Below, in pieces: positions 1 to 8,474 of a stretch of DNA of 48,293 nucleotides. This DNA comes from Pseudomonas nitroreducens TX1. Its GTDB lineage: Bacteria; Pseudomonadota; Gammaproteobacteria; Pseudomonadales; Pseudomonadaceae. Numbering within the stretch: the stretch's first letter is position 1; each line of letters opens with the position of its first letter. Both the position numbers and the translations under genes were made by a program. Where the stretch lies: contig NZ_AMZB01000076.1 in NCBI RefSeq assembly GCF_000313755.1, positions 1 to 48,293 on the forward strand, read 5' to 3'. Below the pieces are notes generated by a model. The model searched no databases, was not told the origin of the DNA, and worked only from the letters and a program-made list of their open reading frames with translations.

Positions 1-19
1 GCCATGCCTGGCGCACCAT

Positions 20-47
20 AAAAAAGGGCGGGTGAAATCACCCGCCC
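20..47 (-). terminator. Intrinsic terminator of ppsA
   Basis: Arms GGGCGGGTG and CACCCGCCC form a perfect 9-bp stem around AAAT. Read on the minus strand, the stem is followed by a run of T (the A run at 20-25). It lies 24 bases past the ppsA stop codon, as expected for a rho-independent terminator. Confidence 0.93.
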
Positions 48-70
48 TCTTCAGGATGGTAAAGGAGAGG

Positions 71-2440
71 TCAGGATTGGCCTTCGGCGAGGAAGAACCA
101 GGTGTCGAGGACCGAGTCGGGGTTCAGCGACACACTCTCGATGCCCTGCTCCATCAGCCACTTGGCGAGGTCCGGGTGGTCCGACGGACCCTGGCCGCAG
201 ATGCCGATGTACTTGCCGGCGCGGTTGCATGCCTGGATGGCATTGGACAGCAGCTTCTTCACCGCCGGGTTACGCTCGTCGAACAGGTGCGCAACGATGC
301 CCGAGTCACGGTCCAGACCGAGGGTCAGCTGGGTCAGGTCGTTGGAACCGATGGAGAAGCCATCGAAGAACTCGAGGAACTCATCGGCCAGCAGGGCGTT
401 GGACGGCAGTTCGCACATCATGATGACGCGCAGGCCGTTCTCGCCACGCTTGAGACCATTGGTGGCCAGCAGGTCGACGACCTGGGAGGCTTCGCCCAGG
501 GTACGGACGAATGGCACCATCAGCTCGACGTTGGTCAGGCCCATCTCGTTGCGGACCTTCTTCATCGCACGGCATTCGAGTTCGAAGCAGTCGCGGAAGG
601 ATTCGCTGATGTAGCGCGAGGCGCCACGGAAGCCGAGCATCGGGTTCTCTTCTTCCGGTTCGTAGAGCTTGCCGCCGATCAGGTTGGCGTATTCGTTGGA
701 CTTGAAGTCCGACAGACGCACGATGACCTTCTTCGGCCAGAACGCCGCGGCCAGGGTGCTGACGCCCTCGACCAGCTTCTCGACGTAGAAGCCCACCGGA
801 TCGTCGTAGCCGGCGATGCGCTTCTCGACGCTTTCCTTGATGTCCGCCGGCAGGCCGGCGAAATTCAGCAGCGCCTTGGGGTGCACGCCGATCATGCGGT
901 TGATGATGAACTCCAGGCGGGCCAGGCCCACCCCTTCGTTCGGCAGTTGCGCGAAGTCGAAGGCGCGGTCGGGGTTGCCGACGTTCATCATGATCTTGAA
1001 CGGCAGCTCGGGCATGGCGTCGACCGAGTTCTGGCGCACGTCGAAGCCCAGCTCGCCTTCGTAGATCAGGCCGGTGTCGCCCTCGGCGCAGGACACGGTC
1101 ACGCGCTGGCCATCCTTGAGCGCCGCGGTGGCATTGCCACAGCCGACGACGGCCGGGATGCCCAGTTCACGGGCGATGATCGCGGCGTGGCAGGTACGGC
1201 CGCCGCGGTTGGTGACGATGGCGCTGGCGCGCTTCATCACCGGCTCCCAGTCCGGGTCGGTCATGTCGGAGACCAGCACGTCGCCCGGCTGGACCTTGTC
1301 CATCTCGGAAACGTCGTGGATCACCTTCACCGGGCCGGCACCGATGCGCTGGCCGATGGCGCGGCCTTCGACCAGTACCTTGCCTTTTTCCTTGAGCAGG
1401 TAGCGTTCCATCACGTTGGCGCTGGAACGGCTCTTCACGGTTTCCGGACGGGCCTGCACGATGTACAGCTTGCCGTCGTCACCGTCCTTGGCCCACTCGA
1501 TGTCCATCGGACGCTCGTAGTGCTTCTCGATGATCAGGGCCTGCTTGGCCAGCTCGGTCACTTCAGCGTCGGTCAGGGCGAAGCGGGCGCGGTCGGCCTT
1601 GTCCACGTCGACCACCTTGACCGATTTGCCGGCCTTGGCTTCGTCGCCGTAGATCATCTTGATGGCCTTGCTGCCCAGGTTGCGACGCAGGATCGCCGGG
1701 CGGCCGGCTTCCAGGGTCGGCTTGTGGACGTAGAACTCGTCGGGGTTCACCGCGCCCTGCACCACGGTCTCGCCGAGGCCGTAGGCGCCGGTAATGAACA
1801 CCACGTCACGGAAACCGGACTCGGTGTCCAGGGTGAACATCACACCGGCGGTGCCGGTTTCCGAGCGGACCATGCGCTGCACGCCGGCGGACAGGGCGAC
1901 CAGCTTGTGGTCGAAGCCCTGGTGTACACGGTAGGCGATGGCACGGTCATTGAAGAGGGAAGCGAAGACTTCCTTGGCCGCGCGGATCACGTTGTCCACG
2001 CCGCGGATGTTCAGGAAGGTTTCCTGCTGGCCGGCGAAGGAGGCGTCCGGCAGGTCTTCGGCGGTGGCGGAGGAACGCACCGCCACGGCCATGTTGTCGT
2101 TGCCGCCGGCCATGTCGGCGAAGGCCTTGCGAATCTCGGCATCCAGACGCTCGGGGAACTCGGCGTCCATCACCCATTGGCGAATCTGCGCGCCGGTCTT
2201 GGCCAGGGCGTTGACGTCGTCAACGTCCAGGGCGTCGAGGGCCGCGTGGATGCGATCGTTCAGGCCGCTCTGCTCGAGGAAGTCACGGTAGGCCTGGGCG
2301 GTAGTGGCGAAGCCACCCGGTACGGAAACGCCGGCACCGGCGAGGTTGCTGATCATTTCGCCCAGGGATGCGTTCTTGCCCCCCACATGTTCGACATCGT
2401 GGACGCCGAGCTTATCGAGGGAAACTACGTACTCTACCAA
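71..2440 (-). CDS. ppsA: Phosphoenolpyruvate synthase
   Basis: Converts pyruvate, ATP and water to PEP, AMP and phosphate for gluconeogenesis in the cytoplasm. The 789 residues match the usual family length. Domains in order: an N-terminal PPDK/PEP-synthase ATP-grasp domain (about 1-340, opening with [11 protein letters not shown]), the swivelling phosphohistidine domain with [17 protein letters not shown] (catalytic His about 418), and the C-terminal PEP/pyruvate barrel. The start is a TTG codon: the frame has no in-frame ATG at the conserved N-terminus [12 protein letters not shown], and GGAGAG sits six bases upstream of the TTG. It is divergent from ppsR, whose product controls PpsA by reversible phosphorylation. 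That pairing is conserved in proteobacteria and supports both names. A strong terminator follows. Confidence 0.97.
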   Translation of the reverse strand: MVEYVVSLDKLGVHDVEHVGGKNASLGEMISNLAGAGVSVPGGFATTAQAYRDFLEQSGLNDRIHAALDALDVDDVNALAKTGAQIRQWVMDAEFPERLDAEIRKAFADMAGGNDNMAVAVRSSATAEDLPDASFAGQQETFLNIRGVDNVIRAAKEVFASLFNDRAIAYRVHQGFDHKLVALSAGVQRMVRSETGTAGVMFTLDTESGFRDVVFITGAYGLGETVVQGAVNPDEFYVHKPTLEAGRPAILRRNLGSKAIKMIYGDEAKAGKSVKVVDVDKADRARFALTDAEVTELAKQALIIEKHYERPMDIEWAKDGDDGKLYIVQARPETVKSRSSANVMERYLLKEKGKVLVEGRAIGQRIGAGPVKVIHDVSEMDKVQPGDVLVSDMTDPDWEPVMKRASAIVTNRGGRTCHAAIIARELGIPAVVGCGNATAALKDGQRVTVSCAEGDTGLIYEGELGFDVRQNSVDAMPELPFKIMMNVGNPDRAFDFAQLPNEGVGLARLEFIINRMIGVHPKALLNFAGLPADIKESVEKRIAGYDDPVGFYVEKLVEGVSTLAAAFWPKKVIVRLSDFKSNEYANLIGGKLYEPEEENPMLGFRGASRYISESFRDCFELECRAMKKVRNEMGLTNVELMVPFVRTLGEASQVVDLLATNGLKRGENGLRVIMMCELPSNALLADEFLEFFDGFSIGSNDLTQLTLGLDRDSGIVAHLFDERNPAVKKLLSNAIQACNRAGKYIGICGQGPSDHPDLAKWLMEQGIESVSLNPDSVLDTWFFLAEGQS

Positions 2441-2605
2441 GGTGATCTCTCCACTAAGTGTTGGAAAAGCTCATACAAGTCGGAGCGGCCCCACCCTTCT
2501 GGCCGGAGCCGGAAAAATGGGTGAGAATGCCCCGGCAAAGGGCCTTGCAAACGCGGGGCCTATCATAACCAGGATTCGCTCCTACCTATAAGGCCCGCAG
2601 CGCAC
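2441..2605. promoter_or_regulatory. Divergent ppsA/ppsR promoter region
   Basis: This 165-base gap separates two genes that read away from each other, so it must hold both promoters. The only clear element is the ppsA ribosome binding site (GGAGAG on the minus strand near 2447-2452). An AT-rich TATAAG at 2586-2591 could be a -10 box for ppsR, but no convincing -35 partner is visible. Confidence 0.5.
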
Positions 2606-3424
2606 ATGAAACGAACTGCATTCTTCATTTCCGACGGCACCGGCATCACTGCCGAAACCCTCGGCCAGAGCCTTCTGGCGCAGTTCGAGAACATCAACTT
2701 TACCAAACTGACGCGACCTTACATCGATACCGAGGAAAAGGCGCGCGTCATGGTACAGCAAATCAACCGGGCTGCGGAGGCGGACGGGGCGAGACCGATC
2801 ATCTTCGACACCATCGTCAATCGCGAGATCCGCTCCGTCCTGGCGCAATCCAACGGTTTCATGATTGACATCTTCTCGACGTTTTTGTCCCCACTGGAAC
2901 AAGAATTATCCTCAGACTCGTCGTATTCCGTCGGAAAATCCCACAGCATCGGCCATAACCCGCACTACATGGAGCGGATCGATGCGGTGAACTTCGCCCT
3001 CGACAACGACGACGGCGCCCGCACCCACTACTACGACAAGGCCGACCTGATCCTGGTCGGCGTCTCGCGCTGCGGCAAAACGCCCACCTGCCTTTATATG
3101 GCCCTGCAATACGGCATCCGCGCGGCGAACTACCCGCTGACCGAAGAGGACATGGAGCGCCTGCAGTTGCCCAACGCGCTCAAGCCCTACAAGCACAAGC
3201 TGTTCGGCCTGACCATCGACCCGGACCGGCTCACCGCCATCCGCCACGAGCGCAAGCCCAACAGCCGCTACGCCAGCTTCGCCCAGTGCGAATTCGAAGT
3301 TCGCGAGGTCGAGAATCTGTTCCGACGCGAGAACATTGCCTACATCAACTCGACGCATTTCTCGGTGGAAGAAATCTCCGCCAAGATCCTCGTCGAGAAG
3401 GGCGTCGAACGCCGGCTGAAGTAA
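2606..3424 (+). CDS. ppsR: PEP synthase regulatory protein (bifunctional kinase/pyrophosphorylase)
   Basis: Member of the DUF299/PSRP family. It inactivates PEP synthase by ADP-dependent threonine phosphorylation and reactivates it by phosphate-dependent dephosphorylation. The 272 residues are typical. The N-terminus [19 protein letters not shown] is the family signature, and the nucleotide-binding loop GVSRCGKTP lies at 152-160, followed by a C-terminal region ending in EKGVERRLK. The gene is divergent from ppsA, its presumed target. The start ATG at 2606 gives the conserved [13 protein letters not shown] beginning. The assignment is from family knowledge and context, and the sequence shows no damage. 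Confidence 0.96.
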   Translation: MKRTAFFISDGTGITAETLGQSLLAQFENINFTKLTRPYIDTEEKARVMVQQINRAAEADGARPIIFDTIVNREIRSVLAQSNGFMIDIFSTFLSPLEQELSSDSSYSVGKSHSIGHNPHYMERIDAVNFALDNDDGARTHYYDKADLILVGVSRCGKTPTCLYMALQYGIRAANYPLTEEDMERLQLPNALKPYKHKLFGLTIDPDRLTAIRHERKPNSRYASFAQCEFEVREVENLFRRENIAYINSTHFSVEEISAKILVEKGVERRLK

Positions 3425-3578
3425 CCGGCAGTCGCGGAAAGATTCCACAACCAACGGCCGGCATCACCGGCCGTTCGACTTTCTGCAACCTTTCATTCTG
3501 GCGCCTATCATTCCCTGAACCCGCGTCTTACCCGTGGCAGTTTTGACGGATCGGGCATTCCCGGCACAGGAGAGCGCC

Positions 3579-5204
3579 ATGCGAGAATGTCAGTACCTGA
3601 TTCTGGTTGCCTTGTTGGCCTTGACGGGTTGCGATTCGGGCGACAAGCCCGTCGCCAAGACCGCCACCGCCGCCACGCCACCCGCCAGCCCGCCCGCCGC
3701 GACAGCACCTCCTCCGCCTGCACCACCTGCGCCACCTGCCGCCCCTGCGCCAGCCGCGCCTGCTGCCGCGCCCTCGCAAGCCGTGTTCAGCGTCGAGGAG
3801 TTGGACCAGATGCTCGCGCCGCTGGCTTTGTACCCGGACTCCCTGCTCGCCCAGGTGCTGATGGCAACCACCTACCCCGGCAACGTAGCCGATGCGGTGG
3901 CCTGGTCGAAGGCCCACCCCAAGGCCGTGGGTGATGACGCGGTGAAACAGGTCGCCGACCAGCCATGGGATCCGAGCGTGCAATCGCTGGTCGCCTTCCC
4001 GCTGGTGCTGGCGACTCTGGGGCAGGACCCGGTCTGGGTGCAGCGCGTCGGCGACGCCTTCCTCGCCCAGCCCGAGGCGGTGATGGACTCCATCCAGCGC
4101 CTGCGTCGACAGGCCCAGGCCGCCGGCAACCTGCAGTCCAACGAGCAGCAGACGGTGACCATCAAGCCGGCCGCGCAGCCAGCCCCGGCGCAGTCTTCAT
4201 CCGGCGCAGACACCGTGGTGGTGCAACAACCGGCACCGGCACAGACGATCATCATCGAGCCCGCCGATCCGCAGGTGGTCTACGTACCCAGCTACAACCC
4301 CACGCAGGTCTACGGCTCCTGGCCGTATCCCGCCAGCCCGCCGGTCTATTACCCGCCGCCGCCCGAATACCCCGTCGCCACGGCGCTGGCCACCGGCCTG
4401 GCGTTCGGCGCAGGCGTGGCCATCGTCGGTGAACTCTGGGGTGACTGCGACTGGGACGACCACGATATCGATGTCGATGTGGAGCATTACAACAACTTCA
4501 ACAGCAACCGGAACGTGAACCGGAATGTGAATCGAGACTTCACCAGCAACGTCAACGGCAACCGGGCGAAGTGGCAGCATAACCCGACCTACCGCAACGG
4601 CGTGCCCTACCGCGACTCCGCCAGCCGCCAGCAGTACAACCGCCGGCTGGCCGGCAGCGAACAGCGCGAAGCCATGCGCGGGTTCGACTCGGCGCGCACC
4701 CAGGAGCGGGCGCGGGCGAGGGAAAGCCTGACCCAGCGCGGCATCGCTCCGCCGCCAGCGAACAACGCACAGGCACGGGAGCGCGCCCAGGCGGCGACCC
4801 GTGACCTGCGGGACAATCCGCAAGCCCAGCAGCGCCTGCAACAAGGCAACCGCGACAACGCCCAGGCCAGGGAACGGGCGCAGGGCGCCACCCGCGAGCT
4901 GAACCGCACGCAGGAAAACCGCCCGCGTGCCCAGACCCAGATGCAGAACCGCAGCAACCCGGTGCAGCAACGGCCGCGGACGCAGAACAACCAGCAGATC
5001 CGCGAACAGGCGCGCCTGCAGCATGCCCGCACCCAGGCGCCGCGCAACAACGCCTTCGCCGGCGCCAACAACCCGCGGCAATCCCGCGAGCTTGCCAACC
5101 GCGGCCAGGTCAGTCGCGCTGCTGCCAGCCGGCCGCAGGCGGCACGCGCCGGCCACACCGTGCAACGCCCCGCCCGCGTCCCGCGTGGCGGCGGACGCCG
5201 ATAG
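3579..5204 (+). CDS. DUF3300 family lipoprotein with Arg/Gln/Asn-rich tail
   Basis: An exported lipoprotein of 541 residues, function unknown. The start chosen is ATG 3579, preceded by an ACAGGAGAG ribosome binding site. It gives a lipoprotein signal peptide ending in the lipobox LTGC (Cys 18, then Asp). A Pro/Ala-rich linker follows (about 28-72), then the DUF3300 core (about 80-290), which contains LAPLALYPDSLLAQVL and PQVVYVPSYNPTQVYG. A small Gly/Ala hydrophobic patch and an Asp-rich stretch come next. The last 200 residues or so are very rich in Arg, Gln, Asn and Ala, with repeated ARERAQ-type motifs. The next gene, encoding a DUF2950 protein, begins 10 bases after the stop, and the two families commonly occur together. 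An alternative upstream GTG at 3534 would bury the signal peptide. Confidence 0.85.
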   Translation: MRECQYLILVALLALTGCDSGDKPVAKTATAATPPASPPAATAPPPPAPPAPPAAPAPAAPAAAPSQAVFSVEELDQMLAPLALYPDSLLAQVLMATTYPGNVADAVAWSKAHPKAVGDDAVKQVADQPWDPSVQSLVAFPLVLATLGQDPVWVQRVGDAFLAQPEAVMDSIQRLRRQAQAAGNLQSNEQQTVTIKPAAQPAPAQSSSGADTVVVQQPAPAQTIIIEPADPQVVYVPSYNPTQVYGSWPYPASPPVYYPPPPEYPVATALATGLAFGAGVAIVGELWGDCDWDDHDIDVDVEHYNNFNSNRNVNRNVNRDFTSNVNGNRAKWQHNPTYRNGVPYRDSASRQQYNRRLAGSEQREAMRGFDSARTQERARARESLTQRGIAPPPANNAQARERAQAATRDLRDNPQAQQRLQQGNRDNAQARERAQGATRELNRTQENRPRAQTQMQNRSNPVQQRPRTQNNQQIREQARLQHARTQAPRNNAFAGANNPRQSRELANRGQVSRAAASRPQAARAGHTVQRPARVPRGGGRR

Positions 5205-5214
5205 GAGACGAGTC

Positions 5215-6108
5215 ATGCCCATCGCCTCGCGCCTGCTGGCGCTCGCCCTCCTCGCCGCACTGCCAGCCAGCCTGCTGGCTCAGGACAGCTTCCCCACCCC
5301 CGACGCGGCCGCCGACGCCTTCATCGCCGCCCTGGGCACCGAAAAAGCCGACCCCGAACGCCTGGCCGCCCTGCTGGGCAAGGACTGGCAGAGCTATATA
5401 CCCACCGCCGGCATCGACCGGAGTGAGGTCGACGCCTTCCTCGCCCACTACAAGGACAAGCACCAGATCGAGAAGGACAACGCCCACCTCGCCCATCTGG
5501 TCGTTGGCAATGACCCCTGGACCCTGCCTCTGCCGATCGTCCATGAGAAGAACGGCTGGGCTTTCAACGCCAAGGCCGGCGGCGAGGAAATCCGCATCCG
5601 CCGCATCGGCCGCAACGAGGAATCGACCCTGGAAGCCGTGCAGGCCTACCACGATGCGCAAATGGACTACGCCGAGGTGGACCGCAACGGCGACGGCGTA
5701 CTCGAATACGCGCAGCAGTTCGTCAGCAGCGACGGCCACCATGACGGGCTGTACTGGCCGGAGGAAGACGGCGGCGAGGAAAGCCCGCTCGGCCCGCTGT
5801 TCGGCGACGATCTGCCGGGCGACGGCTGGCACGGCTACCACTACCGCATCCTCACCGCCCAGGGCCCCTCGGCGCCTGGTGGCGCCTACGACTACCTGAT
5901 CGGTGGGCGGATGACGCGCGGCTTCGCCCTCGTCGCCTGGCCGGTGAAGTACGGCGACAGCGGCGTGATGAGCTTCATGATCAGCCACGATGGCGAGATC
6001 TTCTCCAAGAACCTCGGCCCGGAGAGCGACAGGATCGCCAAGAAGATGACTCGGTTCGACCCGGACAGCAGCTGGACCGAGGTCACTGCGGAAGAAGAAA
6101 AGCCCTGA
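5215..6108 (+). CDS. DUF2950 family exported protein
   Basis: A periplasmic or exported protein of 297 residues, function unknown. A clear signal peptide (about 1-22, ending ASLLAQ) precedes the DUF2950 domain, which shows FPTPDAAADAFIAALG near the N-terminus and GYHYRILTAQGPSAPGGAYDY and GFALVAWPVKYGDSGVMSFM toward the end. The start is ATG 5215, with TAGGAGACG just upstream and overlapping the end of the DUF3300 gene. This spacing suggests translation from one transcript. The frame stays open further upstream inside the previous gene, but that part is an overlapping-frame artefact. The gene ends without an obvious terminator. Confidence 0.85.
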   Translation: MPIASRLLALALLAALPASLLAQDSFPTPDAAADAFIAALGTEKADPERLAALLGKDWQSYIPTAGIDRSEVDAFLAHYKDKHQIEKDNAHLAHLVVGNDPWTLPLPIVHEKNGWAFNAKAGGEEIRIRRIGRNEESTLEAVQAYHDAQMDYAEVDRNGDGVLEYAQQFVSSDGHHDGLYWPEEDGGEESPLGPLFGDDLPGDGWHGYHYRILTAQGPSAPGGAYDYLIGGRMTRGFALVAWPVKYGDSGVMSFMISHDGEIFSKNLGPESDRIAKKMTRFDPDSSWTEVTAEEEKP

Positions 6109-6391
6109 GCGGCTGAACCTGTCCGGCCGCCCTGCGGTCGGACGGGGTCGGGGAAGCCCTCCGCTCTAACGGCTTCCGGCGGGCCGGAACGGGCTGTCAT
6201 GAGCCTGAAACAAATACCCTGCCAACGAGCCAACCGACTGTCGCCAGCGAAAAACCACATGGTAGAATTCGCCGCGCTATTGCCTGGCGTCACCAGGCCA
6301 CGCCGGCCGGCATGCCGGTCACGGCTGCACGGGGTGACGACCGGGGCGTTTCTTTATTCAAGGCTTTGCGGCCACTCACTCATCAAGGCCC
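6109..6391. other. Intergenic region upstream of the retropepsin/ATP-grasp operon
   Basis: These 283 bases carry no convincing gene. The right half holds several GC-rich inverted repeats around 6282-6322 (for example GCCTGGCGTCACCAGGC and GGCCGGCATGCCGG). It presumably contains the promoter and 5' leader of the operon starting at 6392. No -35/-10 pair stands out. Confidence 0.4.
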
Positions 6392-6934
6392 ATGAGACTC
6401 ACGCCCACTGCCCTGCTCCTCTTCCTGAGCATCTTCCTGCTTCCCGGCATCAGCGCCGCTGCCGGCAAGACCGTCTATGGCCTGAACGAATACGCCCGGA
6501 TCAACGACCTGGACATCGAGCTGGCCGCCAAGCTCGACACCGGCGCCAAGACCGCCTCGCTCAGCGCCCGCGACATCAAGCGCTTCAAGCGCGATGGCGA
6601 GACCTGGGTGCGCTTCTACCTGGCCACCGACACCGCCGACAGCCAGCCGATCGAGAAACCCCTGGCGCGCATCAGCAAGATCAAGCGTCGCCACGGCGAC
6701 TACGACCCCGACGAAGGCAAGGCCTACACTGCGCGCCCGGTGATCGAGCTTCAGCTGTGCATGGGCAAGGCCCTGCGTACCATCGAAGTGAACCTTACCG
6801 ACCGCAGCGCCTTCCAATACCCGCTTCTGATCGGCTCCGACGCGCTCAAGCGCTTCGGAGCCCTGGTCGACCCGAGCCTGAAATACGCTGCCGGCAAGCC
6901 CGGCTGCCAACCCGTAGCGAAACCTGCCGAGTAA
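6392..6934 (+). CDS. Periplasmic retropepsin-like protease (family annotated as ATP-dependent zinc protease)
   Basis: 180 residues with a signal peptide (1-23, ending GISAAAG) and one RimB/DUF785-type domain (Pfam PF05618). The usual database name for this family is misleading: no nucleotide-binding loop and no HExxH zinc motif are visible. The sequence shows AKLDTGAKTASLSA (Asp 49-Thr-Gly-Ala), the active-site turn of retropepsin-like aspartic peptidases, and LLIGSDAL (about 145-152), which fits the second conserved loop of that fold. It is first in a tight operon, with a 4-base gap to the transglutaminase-7TM gene. In related operons such proteases travel with RimK-like ligases, so it may trim or process a ligase product in the periplasm. 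Substrate unknown. Confidence 0.85.
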   Translation: MRLTPTALLLFLSIFLLPGISAAAGKTVYGLNEYARINDLDIELAAKLDTGAKTASLSARDIKRFKRDGETWVRFYLATDTADSQPIEKPLARISKIKRRHGDYDPDEGKAYTARPVIELQLCMGKALRTIEVNLTDRSAFQYPLLIGSDALKRFGALVDPSLKYAAGKPGCQPVAKPAE

Positions 6935-6938
6935 TCCC

Positions 6939-8471
6939 ATGCGCTCTCTTACCCTGCATCTGAAGGTCCTGATCGCCATCCTGCTGACGCTGGGCGTCGC
7001 GATCACCGCCTACCAGATCTTCGTCCTCGGCATACCCATGACCGAGGCCGAGACCGACGACCTGTGGAACATCGACGCCAAGGTCGAGTTCGTCGCCACG
7101 CCGAAGACTCCGGTGAAGGTGCAGATGTTCGTACCGCCGCTGACCCAGGATTACGTCAGCCTCAACGAGAGCTTTGTCTCCAACAACTACGGCGTGGGCA
7201 TCAACCGCTCCGACGGCAACCGCAAGGTCACCTGGTCCTCGCGCCGCGCCAACGGCCAGCAGACCCTCTACTACCGTCTGGTGCTGACCAAGCGCTATGC
7301 CGGCGCCACCGAGAAGGCCAAGGAGAAAGGCCCGATCTTCCGCGACAGCCTGCCGCTGGAAGGCCCGGACAAGATCGCCGCCGAAGCCCTGATCGCGCCC
7401 ATCCGCCAGCACTCGGCGGACGTCGAGACCTTCGTCAGCGAAGCGATCAAGCGCGCCAACAACCTCAATGACGACAACGTGAAACTGCTGCTGGCCGGCG
7501 ACACCAGCCTGGACAAGCGTTCCCACGTGGTCGAAACCCTGCTCGCGGTGGCCCACGTGCCGCTGGAGCGCGTGCACACCATCCGCCTGGTCGCCAACCA
7601 GCCGCAGCAACCCGAGCTTTGGCTGCGCAGCTACAACGGCAAGGAGTGGCTGTACTTCAACCCGGAAACCGGCGAGCGCGGCCTGCCCGCCGACCGCCTG
7701 ATCTGGTGGCTGGGTGACGAAAGCCTGCTGTCGATCGAAGGTGGCAAGAAGGCCCAGGTCAGCTTCAGCCTCAACAGCAGCGAGATGAACGCCATCCGCC
7801 TGGCCAAGCTGTCGGACGAGAACACCGACGCAGCCTTCCTCGAGTACTCCCTGTACGGCCTGCCGCTGTCCACCCAGCAGACCTTCCAGATCATGATCAT
7901 GATCCCCTTCGGCGTGCTGGTGATCCTGGTGCTGCGCAACCTGATCGGCCTGCAGACCCTGGGTACCTTCACCCCGGTGCTGATCGCCCTCGCCTTCCGC
8001 GAGACCGGCCTGCAGTGGGGCATCGGCCTGTTTACCGTGATTACCGCGCTGGGCCTGTCGCTACGTTCGTACCTGGAACACCTGAAGTTGCAGATGCTGC
8101 CGCGCCTGTCGGTGGTGCTGACCTTCGTGGTAGTGATGATCGCCGCCATCAGCCTGCTCAGCCACAAGCTCGGCTTCGAGAGCGGCCTGTCGGTGGCCCT
8201 GTTCCCGATGGTGATCCTGACCATGAGCATCGAGCGCCTGTCGATCACCTGGGAAGAGCGCGGCGCCGCCCACGCGATGAAGGCCGCCATCGGCACCCTG
8301 TTCGCCGCTGCGCTGGCGCATATCCTCATGCGCGTACCGGAGCTGGTGTACTTCGTGTTCACCTTCCCGGCCGTGCTGCTGATCCTGGTGTCGTTCATGC
8401 TGGCGATGGGTCGCTACCGCGGTTACCGCCTGACCGAACTGTTCCGCTTCAAAGCCTTCCTCAAGGACTAA
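6939..8471 (+). CDS. Inactive transglutaminase fused to 7 transmembrane helices
   Basis: An inner-membrane protein of 510 residues. One N-terminal TM helix (about 8-29) leads into a periplasmic domain of about 270 residues with a degenerate transglutaminase fold, followed by roughly seven TM helices (about 310-500). I cannot find the Cys-His-Asp triad. The segment that should hold the Cys reads RSHVVETLLAVAHVPLERV, and the His and Asp regions read WLRSYNGKEWLYFNPETG, where Asn replaces Asp. This fits the family called inactive transglutaminase fused to 7TM (PF14400/PF14402). It sits between a periplasmic retropepsin-like protease and a cytoplasmic ATP-grasp ligase with gaps of 3-4 bases, so it may be the membrane receptor or conduit of the system. 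Substrate and role are inferred. Confidence 0.87.
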   Translation: MRSLTLHLKVLIAILLTLGVAITAYQIFVLGIPMTEAETDDLWNIDAKVEFVATPKTPVKVQMFVPPLTQDYVSLNESFVSNNYGVGINRSDGNRKVTWSSRRANGQQTLYYRLVLTKRYAGATEKAKEKGPIFRDSLPLEGPDKIAAEALIAPIRQHSADVETFVSEAIKRANNLNDDNVKLLLAGDTSLDKRSHVVETLLAVAHVPLERVHTIRLVANQPQQPELWLRSYNGKEWLYFNPETGERGLPADRLIWWLGDESLLSIEGGKKAQVSFSLNSSEMNAIRLAKLSDENTDAAFLEYSLYGLPLSTQQTFQIMIMIPFGVLVILVLRNLIGLQTLGTFTPVLIALAFRETGLQWGIGLFTVITALGLSLRSYLEHLKLQMLPRLSVVLTFVVVMIAAISLLSHKLGFESGLSVALFPMVILTMSIERLSITWEERGAAHAMKAAIGTLFAAALAHILMRVPELVYFVFTFPAVLLILVSFMLAMGRYRGYRLTELFRFKAFLKD

Positions 8472-8474
8472 GCC

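Noticed and set aside
32..2524. Open frame of 830 codons on the plus strand covering ppsA
   Set aside because: It runs antisense to ppsA, whose domains and catalytic His are unmistakable. Its product is rich in His, Gly, Val and Asp with no recognisable domain, as expected when a high-GC gene is read on the opposite strand.
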